The notes below the pieces were generated by a model. That model was not told the DNA's origin, made no database searches, and saw only the letters and a list, made by a program, of their open reading frames with translations. The position numbers and the translations under genes are program-made. Source: Blautia sp. (GTDB lineage Bacteria; Bacillota; Clostridia; Lachnospirales; Lachnospiraceae). Taken from it: DNA of 64,000 bases. Positions 1-8,436 of this stretch are shown piece after piece. The stretch's first letter is position 1. Each line of letters opens with the position of its first letter. The stretch spans positions 37,019 to 101,018 of the forward strand of contig JARIAR010000036.1 of assembly GCA_029257805.1 (NCBI GenBank), in the 5' to 3' direction.

Positions 1-1
1 A

Positions 2-388
2 CAGGAGCCGGCAGCTTTTGCATCTATTGATGTTTCGTTTATTTCCCTTACAAAGGTGCTCCTTCCTGTAAGAAATCTTCTTACAGAGGATGGAGAAATT
101 GTGTGCCTTATAAAACCACAGTTTGAAGCAGGGAGAGAAAAGGTAGGTAAGAAAGGCGTTGTCCGAGATCCGGCTGTACACAGGGAAGTTATTGATAAAG
201 TACGTCAGTATGCAATGAGTATTTATTTTGAACCATGTCATCTTTCTTTTTCTCCTATTAAAGGACCAGAAGGGAATATTGAATACTTGCTTCATCTTAA
301 AAAACGCCAGGAAGGAAGCAGTATTTCGGACAGTTTGGATGCCGGAGTAGATGAAGTGGTGGCAGAAGCACACAAAGAGTTAGACTGA
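2..388 (+). CDS. tlyA: TlyA-type rRNA 2'-O-methyltransferase, C-terminal part
   Basis: The reading frame is open from base 2, so the start lies outside the window. The visible ~128 residues are the C-terminal part of the Rossmann-fold methyltransferase domain of TlyA (FtsJ/RrmJ-like): IDVSFISL, then LIKPQFEAGRE, then the KGVVRD motif followed by HxEVI, ending in SPIKGPEGNIEYL. These are hallmark TlyA/hemolysin-A motifs. The family 2'-O-methylates rRNA; in sporeformers the gene sits in the dxs-tlyA-nadK-argR-recN run, as here with nadK 14 bp downstream. A GTG inside the frame at 56 is not the true start. The SAM-binding N-terminal half and the S4 RNA-binding domain are not in the window. Confidence 0.93.
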   Translation, partial: QEPAAFASIDVSFISLTKVLLPVRNLLTEDGEIVCLIKPQFEAGREKVGKKGVVRDPAVHREVIDKVRQYAMSIYFEPCHLSFSPIKGPEGNIEYLLHLKKRQEGSSISDSLDAGVDEVVAEAHKELD

Positions 389-402
389 GGAATAATGCGG
401 GA

Positions 403-1263
403 ATGAATAAGTTTTATATCATAACAAATGGTGATAAGGATAAAGATCTGAAAATTACACGGCAGATTTCAGAATATTTAAAAGAAAACGGCTGTAATTG
501 TCAGATACAGCAGGCATTTCGAAAAGTAGAAGGACCCTATCATTATACAAATCCGGAATTGATACCGGAAGATACGCAGTGCATTATTGTTTTAGGCGGG
601 GATGGGACGCTTCTTCAGGCAGCCAGAGATGTGGTATATAAAAATATTCCTCTGCTGGGGATCAATCTGGGAAATCTCGGCTTTCTTGCAGAAGTAGACA
701 GGCAGTCAATCTATCCGGCTCTTGATAAATTGATGCAGGGTGATTACGAAGTTGAAGAACGAATGATGTTTCAGGGAACTGTTTATCGAGGAGAAACAAT
801 TTTAGGTGAAGATATCGCTCTTAATGATATTGTGATTGGAAGAGAGGGACATTTTCGTGTTGTAAGTTTTAAAAATTATGTAAATGGAGAATACCTTAAT
901 TCTTATAATGCAGATGGAATCATAATTTCCACACCAACAGGATCAACAGGATACAGTTTATCGGCAGGTGGTCCTGTTGTATCGCCAAATGCACTTATGA
1001 CGATCATGACACCGATTGCACCACATACGATGAATACAAGAAGCATAGTTTTCCCGGCAGAAGATGTAATTACAGTGGAAATTGGAAAGGGAAGACATCA
1101 TGATTGTGAAAAAGGGGTAGCATCTTTCGATGGAGATACTGTAGTGCCGATGGTGACCGGAGATAAGATTGTGATTCAAAGAGCTTCTGTAAAAACAAAA
1201 ATTGTGAAATTAAATCATTTGAGTTTTGTGGAGGTGCTGCGTCAGAAGATGCAAGGCAGCTAG
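403..1263 (+). CDS. nadK: NAD kinase
   Basis: ATP-dependent (or polyphosphate-dependent) NAD kinase making NADP+ in the cytoplasm. The 286-residue protein has the family signature GGDGTLL (residues 65-71), where the Asp is catalytic, then GINLGNLGFL, and the second signature NADGIIISTPTGSTGYSLSAGGP in the all-beta C-terminal domain. Length is normal for the family. The gene starts with ATG at 403 after a weak GAGG-type site and lies between tlyA and argR with gaps of 14 and 11 bp, so the run is almost certainly one operon. Confidence 0.96.
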   Translation: MNKFYIITNGDKDKDLKITRQISEYLKENGCNCQIQQAFRKVEGPYHYTNPELIPEDTQCIIVLGGDGTLLQAARDVVYKNIPLLGINLGNLGFLAEVDRQSIYPALDKLMQGDYEVEERMMFQGTVYRGETILGEDIALNDIVIGREGHFRVVSFKNYVNGEYLNSYNADGIIISTPTGSTGYSLSAGGPVVSPNALMTIMTPIAPHTMNTRSIVFPAEDVITVEIGKGRHHDCEKGVASFDGDTVVPMVTGDKIVIQRASVKTKIVKLNHLSFVEVLRQKMQGS

Positions 1264-1274
1264 GAGGATGTAAG

Positions 1275-1733
1275 GTGAAAGTAGCAAGACATGAAAAAAT
1301 CATAGAGTTAATTCAAAAATATGATATTGATACACAGGAAGAACTTGCTTCCCGGCTTAATGAAGCAGGATTTAAGGTAACACAGGCAACTGTTTCCAGA
1401 GATATACGTGCATTAAAAATGACAAAAGTGGCAGGCAAAGACGGAAAAGTCCGATATGCCATCTTGCAGGATCCGGCCCATACCCTGGGAGATAAATATA
1501 CAAGAGTGTTAAGAGATGCGCTTCTTTCAATTGAAACAGGGCAGAATCTTATTGTGGTAAAAACAGTACCGGGAATGGCAATGGGAGTTGCTGCTGCACT
1601 GGATGCTCTGAAGTGGAAGGAAATACTTGGATGTATTGCCGGTGATGATACGATCATGTGTGCCACAAAAACATCTGAGCAGGCGGAGGAAGTAGCAGAA
1701 AAACTTCTGGGCATTGTAGACAGACAAAAGTAG
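1275..1733 (+). CDS. argR: Arginine repressor ArgR/AhrC
   Basis: Arginine-responsive hexameric regulator, 152 residues, usual length. The N-terminal winged helix (residues ~1-70) carries the ArgR pattern TQEELASRLNEAGFKVTQATVSRDI; the C-terminal oligomerisation and arginine-binding domain has the GTV/KTVPGMAMGVAAALD region and the conserved GCIAGDDTIM, whose two Asp residues bind arginine. Start is GTG at 1275, preceded by AGGAGG at 1262-1267. The position between nadK and recN is conserved across Bacillota and need not imply that arginine genes are nearby; none are in the window. Confidence 0.96.
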   Translation: MKVARHEKIIELIQKYDIDTQEELASRLNEAGFKVTQATVSRDIRALKMTKVAGKDGKVRYAILQDPAHTLGDKYTRVLRDALLSIETGQNLIVVKTVPGMAMGVAAALDALKWKEILGCIAGDDTIMCATKTSEQAEEVAEKLLGIVDRQK

Positions 1734-1749
1734 TCAGACGGAGGAAAGA

Positions 1750-3435
1750 ATGTTAGTTCATCTGCATGTGAAAAATCTTGCGTTAATTGAGGAAATAGAA
1801 GTTGAATTTGGCCCTGGTCTTAATATCCTTACAGGTGAGACAGGAGCCGGAAAATCAATTCTTCTTGGCTCTATGCAGCTTATACTGGGAGGGAAAACTT
1901 CCAGAAATATGATTCGGGAAAATGCATCGTATGCGCTTGTGGAACTTTTGTTTCAGGTGGAAAATGAAAAAGCCAGAGAAGCACTGGAAATGTTGGATAT
2001 TTATCCGGAAGACGGACAAATTCTTCTTTCCAGAAAAATCATGGATGGCAGGAGCATAAGTAAAATAAATGGAGAGACAAGCACAGTTGGACAAATGAAA
2101 GCCGCAGCCGCCTGTCTCCTAGATATTCATGGACAACATGAGCATCAATCTTTATTATATAGAAACAAGCAGTTGGAGATTTTGGATGCGTATGGAAAAG
2201 AAAGAATTTTCCCGCAAAAACAACTTGTGGAAACTGCTTATAAGGAATACAGACATTGTCTGGAGGAATTAAAAGCGCTTGACATTGAAGAAGAACAGAG
2301 AAAACGTGAAATGGCGTTTTTGGAATTTGAAATACATGAAATAGAAGATGCTTCCCTTGTTCCAGGGGAAGATGAGGAATTGGAGCATCAGTATCGTAAA
2401 CTTTCCAATGGAAAAAAAATCGTGGAAGTTTTACAGGGTGTTCATTCTCTGACAGGATACGAAAATGGTGCCGGTGATATGGTTGGAAGCGGACTCCGAG
2501 AGATGGGGAAAGTAACCCAGTATGACGAGGAGTTAGAACCTCTTTTGCAAATACTGGGAGAAGCAGATGGTCTTTTAAATGATTTTAATCGAGAGTTGTC
2601 TTCTTATCTGGATAATCTTGTATTTGACGAAAAAACATTTTATGAAACAGAGAGACGATTGAATCTGATAAATGGATTAAAAGCAAAGTATGGACAGAAA
2701 ATTGAACTGATTTTGTCTTATCGAGACCAGCAAAATTCAAAATTAGAAAAGCTAAGAAAATATGAAGAAAATTTCCGGCTTGCTAAAGAAAAAATGAAGA
2801 TTGCGGAAGAAAAATTAGAAAAAGTATCACATGATTTATCAGAGATTCGTAAAGAATATAAGGAGAATCTTGAGAAAAAGATCATAGAGGGATTAAAAGA
2901 TCTGAATTTTCTGGATGTTGATTTTTCCATTCGTTTTGACAGAAGAAAAAATTATACAGAGAATGGATTTGATGATGTGGAATATGAAATTTCTACAAAT
3001 CCGGGAGAAAGCCGAAAACCTTTGGGACAGATTGTATCCGGCGGAGAGCTTTCCAGAATTATGCTGGCCCTGAAGGCAATTTTGGCAGATAGGGATGAAT
3101 TGGAAACTTTGATTTTTGATGAAATTGATACAGGAATCAGTGGGCGTACTGCCCAAAAAGTTTCAGAAAAAATGGCAGTTATCGGAGCGCATCATCAGGT
3201 AATCTGTATTACGCATTTGCCACAGATTGCAGCAATGGCAGATACGCATTTTGAAATTGAAAAACATGTAAACGGAAGTGAAACAACGACGGAGATTCAT
3301 CCGCTTGATGAAAAGGAATCCATAAAAGAACTTGCAAGACTTCTTGGAGGAGCGGAAATTACACCGGCTGTTTTTGAGAATGCAAAAGAAATGAAAGAAT
3401 TGGCACATGTACATAAAAATACAAGATTGAAATGA
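1750..3435 (+). CDS. recN: DNA repair protein RecN
   Basis: SMC-like ATPase that gathers at double-strand breaks during recombinational repair. The 561-residue protein has the N-terminal half-ATPase with Walker A GETGAGKS (residues ~29-36), two helical coiled-coil arms rich in Glu/Lys, and the C-terminal half with the ABC signature region IVSGGELSR, Walker B LIFDEIDTGISG, and the ICITHLPQIAAMADTHF switch region typical of RecN. Start is ATG at 1750 with GGAGGAA nine bases upstream. I see no LexA box in the 16-bp gap to argR, so expression probably comes from the upstream operon. A stem-loop at 3454-3494 ends the run. Confidence 0.96.
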   Translation: MLVHLHVKNLALIEEIEVEFGPGLNILTGETGAGKSILLGSMQLILGGKTSRNMIRENASYALVELLFQVENEKAREALEMLDIYPEDGQILLSRKIMDGRSISKINGETSTVGQMKAAAACLLDIHGQHEHQSLLYRNKQLEILDAYGKERIFPQKQLVETAYKEYRHCLEELKALDIEEEQRKREMAFLEFEIHEIEDASLVPGEDEELEHQYRKLSNGKKIVEVLQGVHSLTGYENGAGDMVGSGLREMGKVTQYDEELEPLLQILGEADGLLNDFNRELSSYLDNLVFDEKTFYETERRLNLINGLKAKYGQKIELILSYRDQQNSKLEKLRKYEENFRLAKEKMKIAEEKLEKVSHDLSEIRKEYKENLEKKIIEGLKDLNFLDVDFSIRFDRRKNYTENGFDDVEYEISTNPGESRKPLGQIVSGGELSRIMLALKAILADRDELETLIFDEIDTGISGRTAQKVSEKMAVIGAHHQVICITHLPQIAAMADTHFEIEKHVNGSETTTEIHPLDEKESIKELARLLGGAEITPAVFENAKEMKELAHVHKNTRLK

Positions 3436-3453
3436 AGACTTTAGCCGTATACT

Positions 3454-3494
3454 AAGAGAGGAGATTTCCAAAAGAAATTCCTCTCTTTTCTTTT
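3454..3494 (+). terminator. Rho-independent terminator after recN
   Basis: Inverted repeat with left arm 3454-3468 and right arm 3474-3487 (AGAGAGGAGATTTC against GAAATTCCTCTCT, one bulged base), loop of five, followed by a T-rich tail TTTTCTTTT. It separates recN from spoIVB. Confidence 0.75.
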
Positions 3495-3524
3495 GGAGAA
3501 AAAAGCGGCAAAGGATGTGAAGTG

Positions 3525-4733
3525 ATGGACAGAAAGAGAAAATACAGGAAGTTTGTATTATGGTGCCTGGCACTTGATCTTTTGTTTATGGGATGGATGG
3601 GATATTGCTATCTGGATAGAAAAGTTCCGGATGAAATTTATATTTCAAAAAACAGGAATCAGGATGTGGAATCTTTTCTGGAATTTCCATTTCTTACGCT
3701 TGATAAGGCGGTTCCGGTGTCTGGAAGCGGCAATTATTTATTATCCTGTAAACTTATGGGTGTTCTTCCTTTTAAACAAATTAAAGTAACTCCTACAGAA
3801 AGCAGAGATATTATGGTAAGCGGAAGTACTGTAGGAATGTATATGGAAACAGAAGGTGTTTTGATTATTGATACAGGCGAGATTGTATCAGAGCAGGGAG
3901 AGTCCCGGGAGCCGGCTAAAAATATTGTGAGGCCGGGAGATTATATTGTAGCTTTTAATAATCAAAAAATTTCTCGAAAAAAAGATTTACTGGAAGATTT
4001 AAAAAAGTTAAAAGGAGAAGAGGTCATTCTTGATGTAATGAGAAATGGAGAAATGGTTCCGGTTTCTATTACACCTGTAAAGGATAGGCAGGGAACGTAC
4101 AAACTGGGAATTTGGGTTCGAGATGATACACAGGGAATAGGAACCCTTACTTTTGTAGATGACAGAGGAAAATACGGAGCTCTTGGACATGGAATCAGCG
4201 ATATGGATACCGGAGAGCTGTTGCAGATTCAAAAAGGCACTCTTTATCAGGCACAAATTCTCAATATCCAGAAGGGAAGCAAAGGAAGTCCGGGTGAACT
4301 TTCGGGATTAATTCGATATGAACCTGAAAAAGTTATTGGGACCATTGCAAAAAATAATAAAAATGGAATTTATGGGCAGTTTAAAGGTGGAAAACAAAAT
4401 GGAATCTTTTTGACACCAATGAAAATGGGATTTAAACAGGATGTGAAAGAAGGAAAAGCTTCTATATTGTGTTGTGTAGAAGAGGAAGTAAAAGAATATG
4501 AAGCAGAAATTACAAAGATAGATATGAATCATAAGGACACAAATAAAAGTTTTGTAATTCACATTACGGATCCGCAGCTTCTTTCTGTTACAGGCGGTAT
4601 TGTACAGGGAATGTCGGGTTCGCCCATTATCCAGGACGGTAAGATCATCGGTGCAGTGACTCATGTGCTGGTGAACGACCCCACAAGGGGCTACGGTATT
4701 TTTATCGAGAATATGCTGGACGCAGGGGCATAA
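3525..4733 (+). CDS. spoIVB: SpoIVB serine peptidase (sigma-K checkpoint protease)
   Basis: Forespore-made S55-family serine protease that crosses the intermembrane space and triggers SpoIVFB cleavage of pro-sigma-K. The protein has one N-terminal membrane segment (residues ~10-28), a PDZ domain around 'RPGDYIVAFNNQKISRKKDLLEDLKK', and a C-terminal S55 peptidase domain with 'LGHGISD' and the catalytic serine motif GMSGSP near residue 366, then GAVTHVLVNDPTRGYGIFIENML, normal for the family. ATG 3525 (AAGGA nine bases upstream) is preferred; a GTG directly before it at 3522 would add one residue. Oddity: from about base 4612 to the stop, codon choice becomes GC-rich (GTG CTG GTG AAC GAC CCC) unlike the AT-rich body. 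spo0A, the usual next gene, is 15 kb away. Confidence 0.95.
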   Translation: MDRKRKYRKFVLWCLALDLLFMGWMGYCYLDRKVPDEIYISKNRNQDVESFLEFPFLTLDKAVPVSGSGNYLLSCKLMGVLPFKQIKVTPTESRDIMVSGSTVGMYMETEGVLIIDTGEIVSEQGESREPAKNIVRPGDYIVAFNNQKISRKKDLLEDLKKLKGEEVILDVMRNGEMVPVSITPVKDRQGTYKLGIWVRDDTQGIGTLTFVDDRGKYGALGHGISDMDTGELLQIQKGTLYQAQILNIQKGSKGSPGELSGLIRYEPEKVIGTIAKNNKNGIYGQFKGGKQNGIFLTPMKMGFKQDVKEGKASILCCVEEEVKEYEAEITKIDMNHKDTNKSFVIHITDPQLLSVTGGIVQGMSGSPIIQDGKIIGAVTHVLVNDPTRGYGIFIENMLDAGA

Positions 4734-4743
4734 GGCAGAATTT

Positions 4744-4776
4744 GCGGCAGAGGGATTTCTCTCTGCCGCTATTTGG
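4744..4776 (+). terminator. Terminator hairpin after spoIVB
   Basis: Perfect 9-bp stem GCGGCAGAG (4744-4752) with CTCTGCCGC (4761-4769), 8-base loop, followed by the weak T tract TATTTGGCTTT. It belongs to the GC-richer stretch that starts in the 3' end of spoIVB. Confidence 0.6.
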
Positions 4777-5071
4777 CTTTGTATGATATATTTTTGTTAG
4801 TTAAAGCAGAATCTTTTAAAAGAGAAGGTGGGGAATCATCTTAGATTTTATTTTGAATCCGGCTGCATTGAGTTCAAAGATAATTTTCGGCAGATAAAAG
4901 GAAATCTGTTTTTTCTGATGTAATACTGTGGTTTATCAAGGATACCTATCTCATAGATATGGTCATTTCCCTTTACTATACAGGGAATATCGTTTACGAA
5001 GTAAAAGAGTGAGAGATTATTCAGTAAATAGATCTGCGATAGAGAAAAGTGTTGCTTTTTGATGAAATTTC
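4777..5071. other. Intergenic stretch with a possible gene remnant on the minus strand
   Basis: About 300 bases without a supportable gene. On the minus strand, bases ~5040 to ~4848 read as a protein-like string (phrases NDIPCIVKG and HIYEIGILDKPQYYIRK) that runs on to a stop, but there is no proper start or ribosome binding site. It may be the tail of a lost gene. I could not assign it to a family. Confidence 0.3.
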
Positions 5072-5127
5072 TTGACAGCAGTAAGTTTTGTATGTAAAAT
5101 ACATTTAACAATTAGGTTAATTGTTAA
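5072..5127 (+). promoter_or_regulatory. sdpRI promoter with overlapping palindromic operator
   Basis: A sigma-A type promoter is clear: TTGACA at 5072-5077, 17-bp spacer, TAAAAT at 5095-5100. Immediately downstream is a perfect inverted repeat, TTAACAATTA at 5105-5114 and TAATTGTTAA at 5118-5127, separated by GGT. It covers the expected transcription start and abuts the ribosome binding site. A site like this is what an ArsR-family autorepressor would occupy; the next gene encodes such a protein. That SdpR binds here is inference. Confidence 0.8.
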
Positions 5128-5140
5128 AGGAGGTTTTAAT

Positions 5141-5425
5141 ATGGGGATACAGCAGACATTAAAAGCGCTTGCGGATCCTATCCGTCGTGAGATTTTGAAC
5201 CTACTGAAACACGGACGCTTGTCGGCAGGTGAAATCACGGAACACTTTTCTGTAACTGCTCCTTCCATTTCCAGACACTTATCTGTGTTAAAGGATGCTG
5301 ATTTAATCAGAGATACAAGGGAAGGAAAATTTATTTTTTACGAAATTAACACATCGGTTTTAGAAGAAACTATGCTTTGGATTGCAGATTTAAAAGGAGG
5401 TCAGGAAAATGCTGAAAGAAAATAA
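5141..5425 (+). CDS. sdpR: ArsR-family autorepressor, SdpR-like
   Basis: Small winged-helix repressor, 94 residues from ATG 5141, which has AAAGGAGG at 5126-5133. The fold is seen as TLKALADPIRREILNLLK, then SAGEITEHFSVTAPSISRHLSVLKDADLI (recognition helix) and the wing REGKFIFYEIN. There is no cysteine metal site of the ArsR/SmtB type, which fits the SdpR/autorepressor subgroup rather than a metal sensor. It overlaps the downstream sdpI-like gene by 17 bp. In Bacillus subtilis, SdpR represses sdpRI until SdpI, having bound the SDP toxin, sequesters it at the membrane; the same logic is likely here but is inferred. Confidence 0.88.
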   Translation: MGIQQTLKALADPIRREILNLLKHGRLSAGEITEHFSVTAPSISRHLSVLKDADLIRDTREGKFIFYEINTSVLEETMLWIADLKGGQENAERK

Positions 5426-6494
5426 AGGTAAAGTACTTATATCTTCCATTATCATCTTGTTGCCCATTTTATTTGGAATCATGATGTGGGACACATTGTC
5501 CGATGCTATGGCAACACACTGGGGTGTCGACAGCAATTGGGATAGATTTTTTGGAAAAACTTTTACAGTTTTTGGATTACCCGTTATTCTATTGATTAGT
5601 CATTTGGTTTGCTTGTTTTTCACATTTTTTGATAAGAGGCAGAAAAATCAAAACAAAAAAGCACTGGGCATGATTTTCTGGATCATTCCTATTATGTCTC
5701 TGTTTACAAGTGGTATTGTCTATGCCACAGCACTTGGAAGAGAGCTTAGCTTTGTTCTGGTTACCCCTGCGATGCTCGGTATTTTGTTTATCTTCATTGG
5801 AAATTATTTACCCAAAATCAAGCAAAACAGAACTTTGGGAATCAAGATTTCTTGGACTTTGAATAACGAAGAAAACTGGAACAAAACCCACAGGCTTGGT
5901 GGCAAAGTATGGGTGATTGGAGGACTTATTATATTATTTTCCATTTTTTTACCCATTGTTGCTATGGTAGCGGTTATGGTATGTGTGATTTTTGCCATGA
6001 TCATTATTCCTACAGCGTATTCCTATAGTATTTATAAAAAACACCAAAAAGAAGGAATAGAATATATTTCTCCACCCAAAAACAATGCAGAAAAGATTGC
6101 AGTGAGGATCACTGCGGTTATCGTACCTATTATCATTATTGGTACAGCAATTCTAATGTTTACCGGCAATATCGAGGTGCAGTGTGACGATACAGATTTT
6201 TATATCAAAGCTGACTATTGGAGAGATTTAAAGATTTCGTATTCCGAAATAGATTCTGTTTCCCGGTATGAAGACTTGGATATAGGAATTCGCACAAACG
6301 GGTTTGGATCAGCAAGGCTGTTAATGGGAAGTTTTCAAAATGATGAATTCGGTTCCTACACATTGTATGCATATACCGGAGCTGAAGAGTTTATTGTTAT
6401 GACATCAGGTGATAAAACGCTTGTTATTGGTATGAAAGACTCTGATGAAATACAAAAAATTTATGATGTTGTTTTGGAAAAGGTTGGTAAGTAA
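5409..6494 (+). CDS. sdpI: SdpI-family membrane protein (immunity/signal transduction)
   Basis: 361-residue polytopic membrane protein. Residues 1-210 match the SdpI/DUF1648 pattern: a first membrane segment followed by 'ATHWGVDSNWDRF', further hydrophobic segments, and the SdpI signature 'LGIKISWTLNNEENWNKTHRLGGKVW'. A last membrane segment (~residues 225-248) leads to a C-terminal soluble domain of ~110 residues rich in beta strands (ISYSEIDSVSRYEDLDIG), resembling the PH-like tail found in some SdpI relatives. Translationally coupled to the repressor gene. In B. subtilis SdpI gives immunity to the SDP peptide; no sdpABC-like toxin genes are visible in the window, so the signal for this copy is unknown. 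Confidence 0.85.
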   Translation: MLKENKGKVLISSIIILLPILFGIMMWDTLSDAMATHWGVDSNWDRFFGKTFTVFGLPVILLISHLVCLFFTFFDKRQKNQNKKALGMIFWIIPIMSLFTSGIVYATALGRELSFVLVTPAMLGILFIFIGNYLPKIKQNRTLGIKISWTLNNEENWNKTHRLGGKVWVIGGLIILFSIFLPIVAMVAVMVCVIFAMIIIPTAYSYSIYKKHQKEGIEYISPPKNNAEKIAVRITAVIVPIIIIGTAILMFTGNIEVQCDDTDFYIKADYWRDLKISYSEIDSVSRYEDLDIGIRTNGFGSARLLMGSFQNDEFGSYTLYAYTGAEEFIVMTSGDKTLVIGMKDSDEIQKIYDVVLEKVGK

Positions 6495-6601
6495 CAGCTG
6501 AAACAGAGGGAAACCATACAAAGGGAAATGGTGAGCTATTTGATTCAGCCGGAAGAGAAAGCAAAGTGGCAGGGATGTGAGATACTCAAAGGAGGTAATT
6601 G

Positions 6602-7123
6602 ATGAAAACATACGACAGTAAAGAAGCGTTGAAAGAAGAAATCAAGAAAACCTATGCCAAGTATATTGCTGAGTTTGATAATATTTCGGAAGATATGAAA
6701 GATCTCCATGCAGAAGATGCGGACCGTACTCCGGCAGAGAATCTGGCTTATCAGGTTGGCTGGACAACTCTTGTCCTTAAGTGGGAACAGGATGAGAAAA
6801 ATGGTCTGGAAGTAAAAACACCTTCTGACCAGTTTAAATGGAATCAGCTTGGGGCATTGTATCAATGGTTTACAGACACTTATGCAGGATTGTCTCTTCA
6901 TGAGCTTAGGGTAAGGTTGGATGCAAATATCCAAGGGATTTATGAAATGATTGATTCTATGTCTGACGAGGAGCTTTTTGTTCCCCATAAACGTAAGTGG
7001 GCAGATGATGCTACGAAATCTGCGGTTTGGGAAGTTTATAAATTCATTCATATTAACACCGTGGCACCTTTCGGAACTTTCCGTACAAAAATCAGAAAGT
7101 GGAAGAAGCTTATGTTGTATTAG
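6602..7123 (+). CDS. ClbS/DfsB family four-helix bundle protein
   Basis: 173 residues from ATG 6602, which has AAAGGAGG at 6588-6595 (a TTG at 6599 would add one residue). The sequence fits the ClbS/DfsB/IroE-like DinB-related bundle: an N-terminal SKEALKEEIKKTYAKYIAEF helix, DRTPAENLAYQVGWTTLVLKWEQDE, and the C-terminal HINTVAPFGTFRTKIRKWKK. Characterised members include ClbS, a colibactin resistance cyclopropane hydrolase, but most members have no known substrate, so a detoxification or resistance role is only a guess. It lies ~100 bp behind sdpI, possibly in the same transcript. Its 3' end overlaps the decayed regulator on the other strand. Confidence 0.8.
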   Translation: MKTYDSKEALKEEIKKTYAKYIAEFDNISEDMKDLHAEDADRTPAENLAYQVGWTTLVLKWEQDEKNGLEVKTPSDQFKWNQLGALYQWFTDTYAGLSLHELRVRLDANIQGIYEMIDSMSDEELFVPHKRKWADDATKSAVWEVYKFIHINTVAPFGTFRTKIRKWKKLMLY

Positions 7124-7715
7124 GATAGATATTACAATATTGTTGTAATTGCTTAGTTCTTGTAAAAGTTTTTGATACTCCTTGGCTGCTCTCCATAAAT
7201 GCAAATGCATTACCATTTTCCATTTCTTCTTGTAGCATAGATAAAATGTGTTCTGAGAAAAAGTTTGGTTCCAAAATTTTTAGATGTCTATAAAGTGGAA
7301 TTTCTTTAGGGTTCCATTTTTTGCTCATTGCTATCAATGTAGATTTGCGTGTGTCTAAAAACCTGTCCTGTGCTGAATAAAGACTAGCAATACGTTCTTT
7401 GTTATCTATTGAAGAGGAGGGCAATGTATTGATAAGTTCTTCTGCATTTTGACCATGTGATAGCTGTTCATAAAACGCTTCAAACACTTTTTGATATGGT
7501 TCTGACTCTGATACATTATAAAGAATTAATGCTCCAGTTAAATGATTTTATCAAGTTCATCTACAGAATTAACAATTTACACGTCACTTAAATCATCTTG
7601 AAATGATAGAAGTGTATTAAGATCCGTTTTTAATAATCTTGCCAATGCTGGAAGAAGCGTTATATTGGGGGAACCGCTTCCCGTTTCCCCAACTTTTATT
7701 TCACTCGGCACTCTT
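7110..7715 (-). pseudogene. Decayed XRE-family transcriptional regulator
   Basis: Reading the minus strand from ~7715, a stretch reads IKVGETGSGSPNITLLPALA, then RLLKTDLNTLLSFQDDLSD, and hits a stop at 7577. This is the end of the HTH and linker of a large XRE regulator family. Downstream, a different segment (~7537 to 7110) continues with TGALILYNVSESEPYQKVFE and ends near the ClbS-like gene. The N-terminal helices are missing, there are in-frame stops at 7577 and ~7535, and the TPR-like middle looks shortened compared with the family. The longest open piece (7487-7110) lacks a credible start. This is a dead gene. Confidence 0.75.
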
Positions 7716-7720
7716 TTCTA

Positions 7721-7898
7721 TCAATCAATTTTGCCAACAAAGCGGTAGAAAATCTCAATTTCCTGTTCTCTGATACCATCAGGAGATTCGACAGCTTCAT
7801 GTACTACAATTTTTTCAATCACAGTATTCAGCAGTTCGGCGGTCAATTCTGTAGGGCTTGAATATTGCTTGATGAGTTCCATCCACTTTTCAGCATTG
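7721..7898 (-). pseudogene. C-terminal stub of a large serine recombinase
   Basis: On the minus strand the frame reads NAEKWMELIKQYSSPTEL, TAELLNTVIEKIVVHEAVES and PDGIREQEIEIFYRFVGKID, then stops at 7721. This is the characteristic tail (DUF4368-type) of the large serine recombinases carried by Tn4451-like transposons and other clostridial integrative elements. Resolvase and zinc-ribbon domains are absent; upstream sequence abruptly becomes unrelated DNA near 7899. The stub marks a past element or recombination event. The ~60-residue match is from motif memory, not a search. Confidence 0.72.
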
Positions 7899-7899
7899 G

Positions 7900-8328
7900 A
7901 TGTGCATTTGCATGACCTGTGGGCGGGTCAGCGCATGGAAAGATTGTCCCACTTTTGAGGAGCTGGCAGTGCTTTTTGAGGGTAGTACAGCCAGCGGTGC
8001 AGAACGAGCCTATTGCAAAGCCGTGGAGCACTTGGCCTGCCTGTTGGCAGAAACCGGGGTAATTCACATGATCCGGCTGAAACGAAAATCCCAGACCAAA
8101 CGCAAAAAGAAAGTCGCCGCTGCTGTCTACCTGTATCAGGTGGAGAACGACGGCGAATGGGGCGAGATTTCGTTGAATTTTAAAAACAGCACAGCAGAAA
8201 TTATCCGTCTGGCCGATTGGGATACCACGCTTTCTAACATCTATGCTAAGCAGTTGATTCGCTATCTTCTGAAATGCGAGAATGACAAACTGCTCAAGGA
8301 AACTATGTTTGCACCCGAAGAAATTTGA
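7900..8328 (+). CDS. Unidentified ORF of higher GC content, probably a gene fragment
   Basis: An open frame with clearly higher GC and different codon use from its neighbours (many CTG, GCC, GAC, CCC codons). It has no ribosome binding site at the first ATG (7900) or the second (7912), and its 5' end coincides with the break in the recombinase stub, so the true N-terminus has probably been lost. The protein has a CPTFEELAVLFEG segment, a central basic patch KRKSQTKRKKK, and a C-terminal part ending LIRYLLKCENDKLLKET. I do not recognise the family; the composition fits a gene from a mobile or conjugative element. Function unknown. Confidence 0.4.
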   Translation: MCICMTCGRVSAWKDCPTFEELAVLFEGSTASGAERAYCKAVEHLACLLAETGVIHMIRLKRKSQTKRKKKVAAAVYLYQVENDGEWGEISLNFKNSTAEIIRLADWDTTLSNIYAKQLIRYLLKCENDKLLKETMFAPEEI

Positions 8329-8436
8329 TGTATTTTCTACTTAGAGATATTTTGGGCTATCAGGTATTAATTTTATTGAAATTATCTGATATTATAATTT
8401 GCTTTGTATCAAACAAAAAGTAAGGTGAAAATAGCT

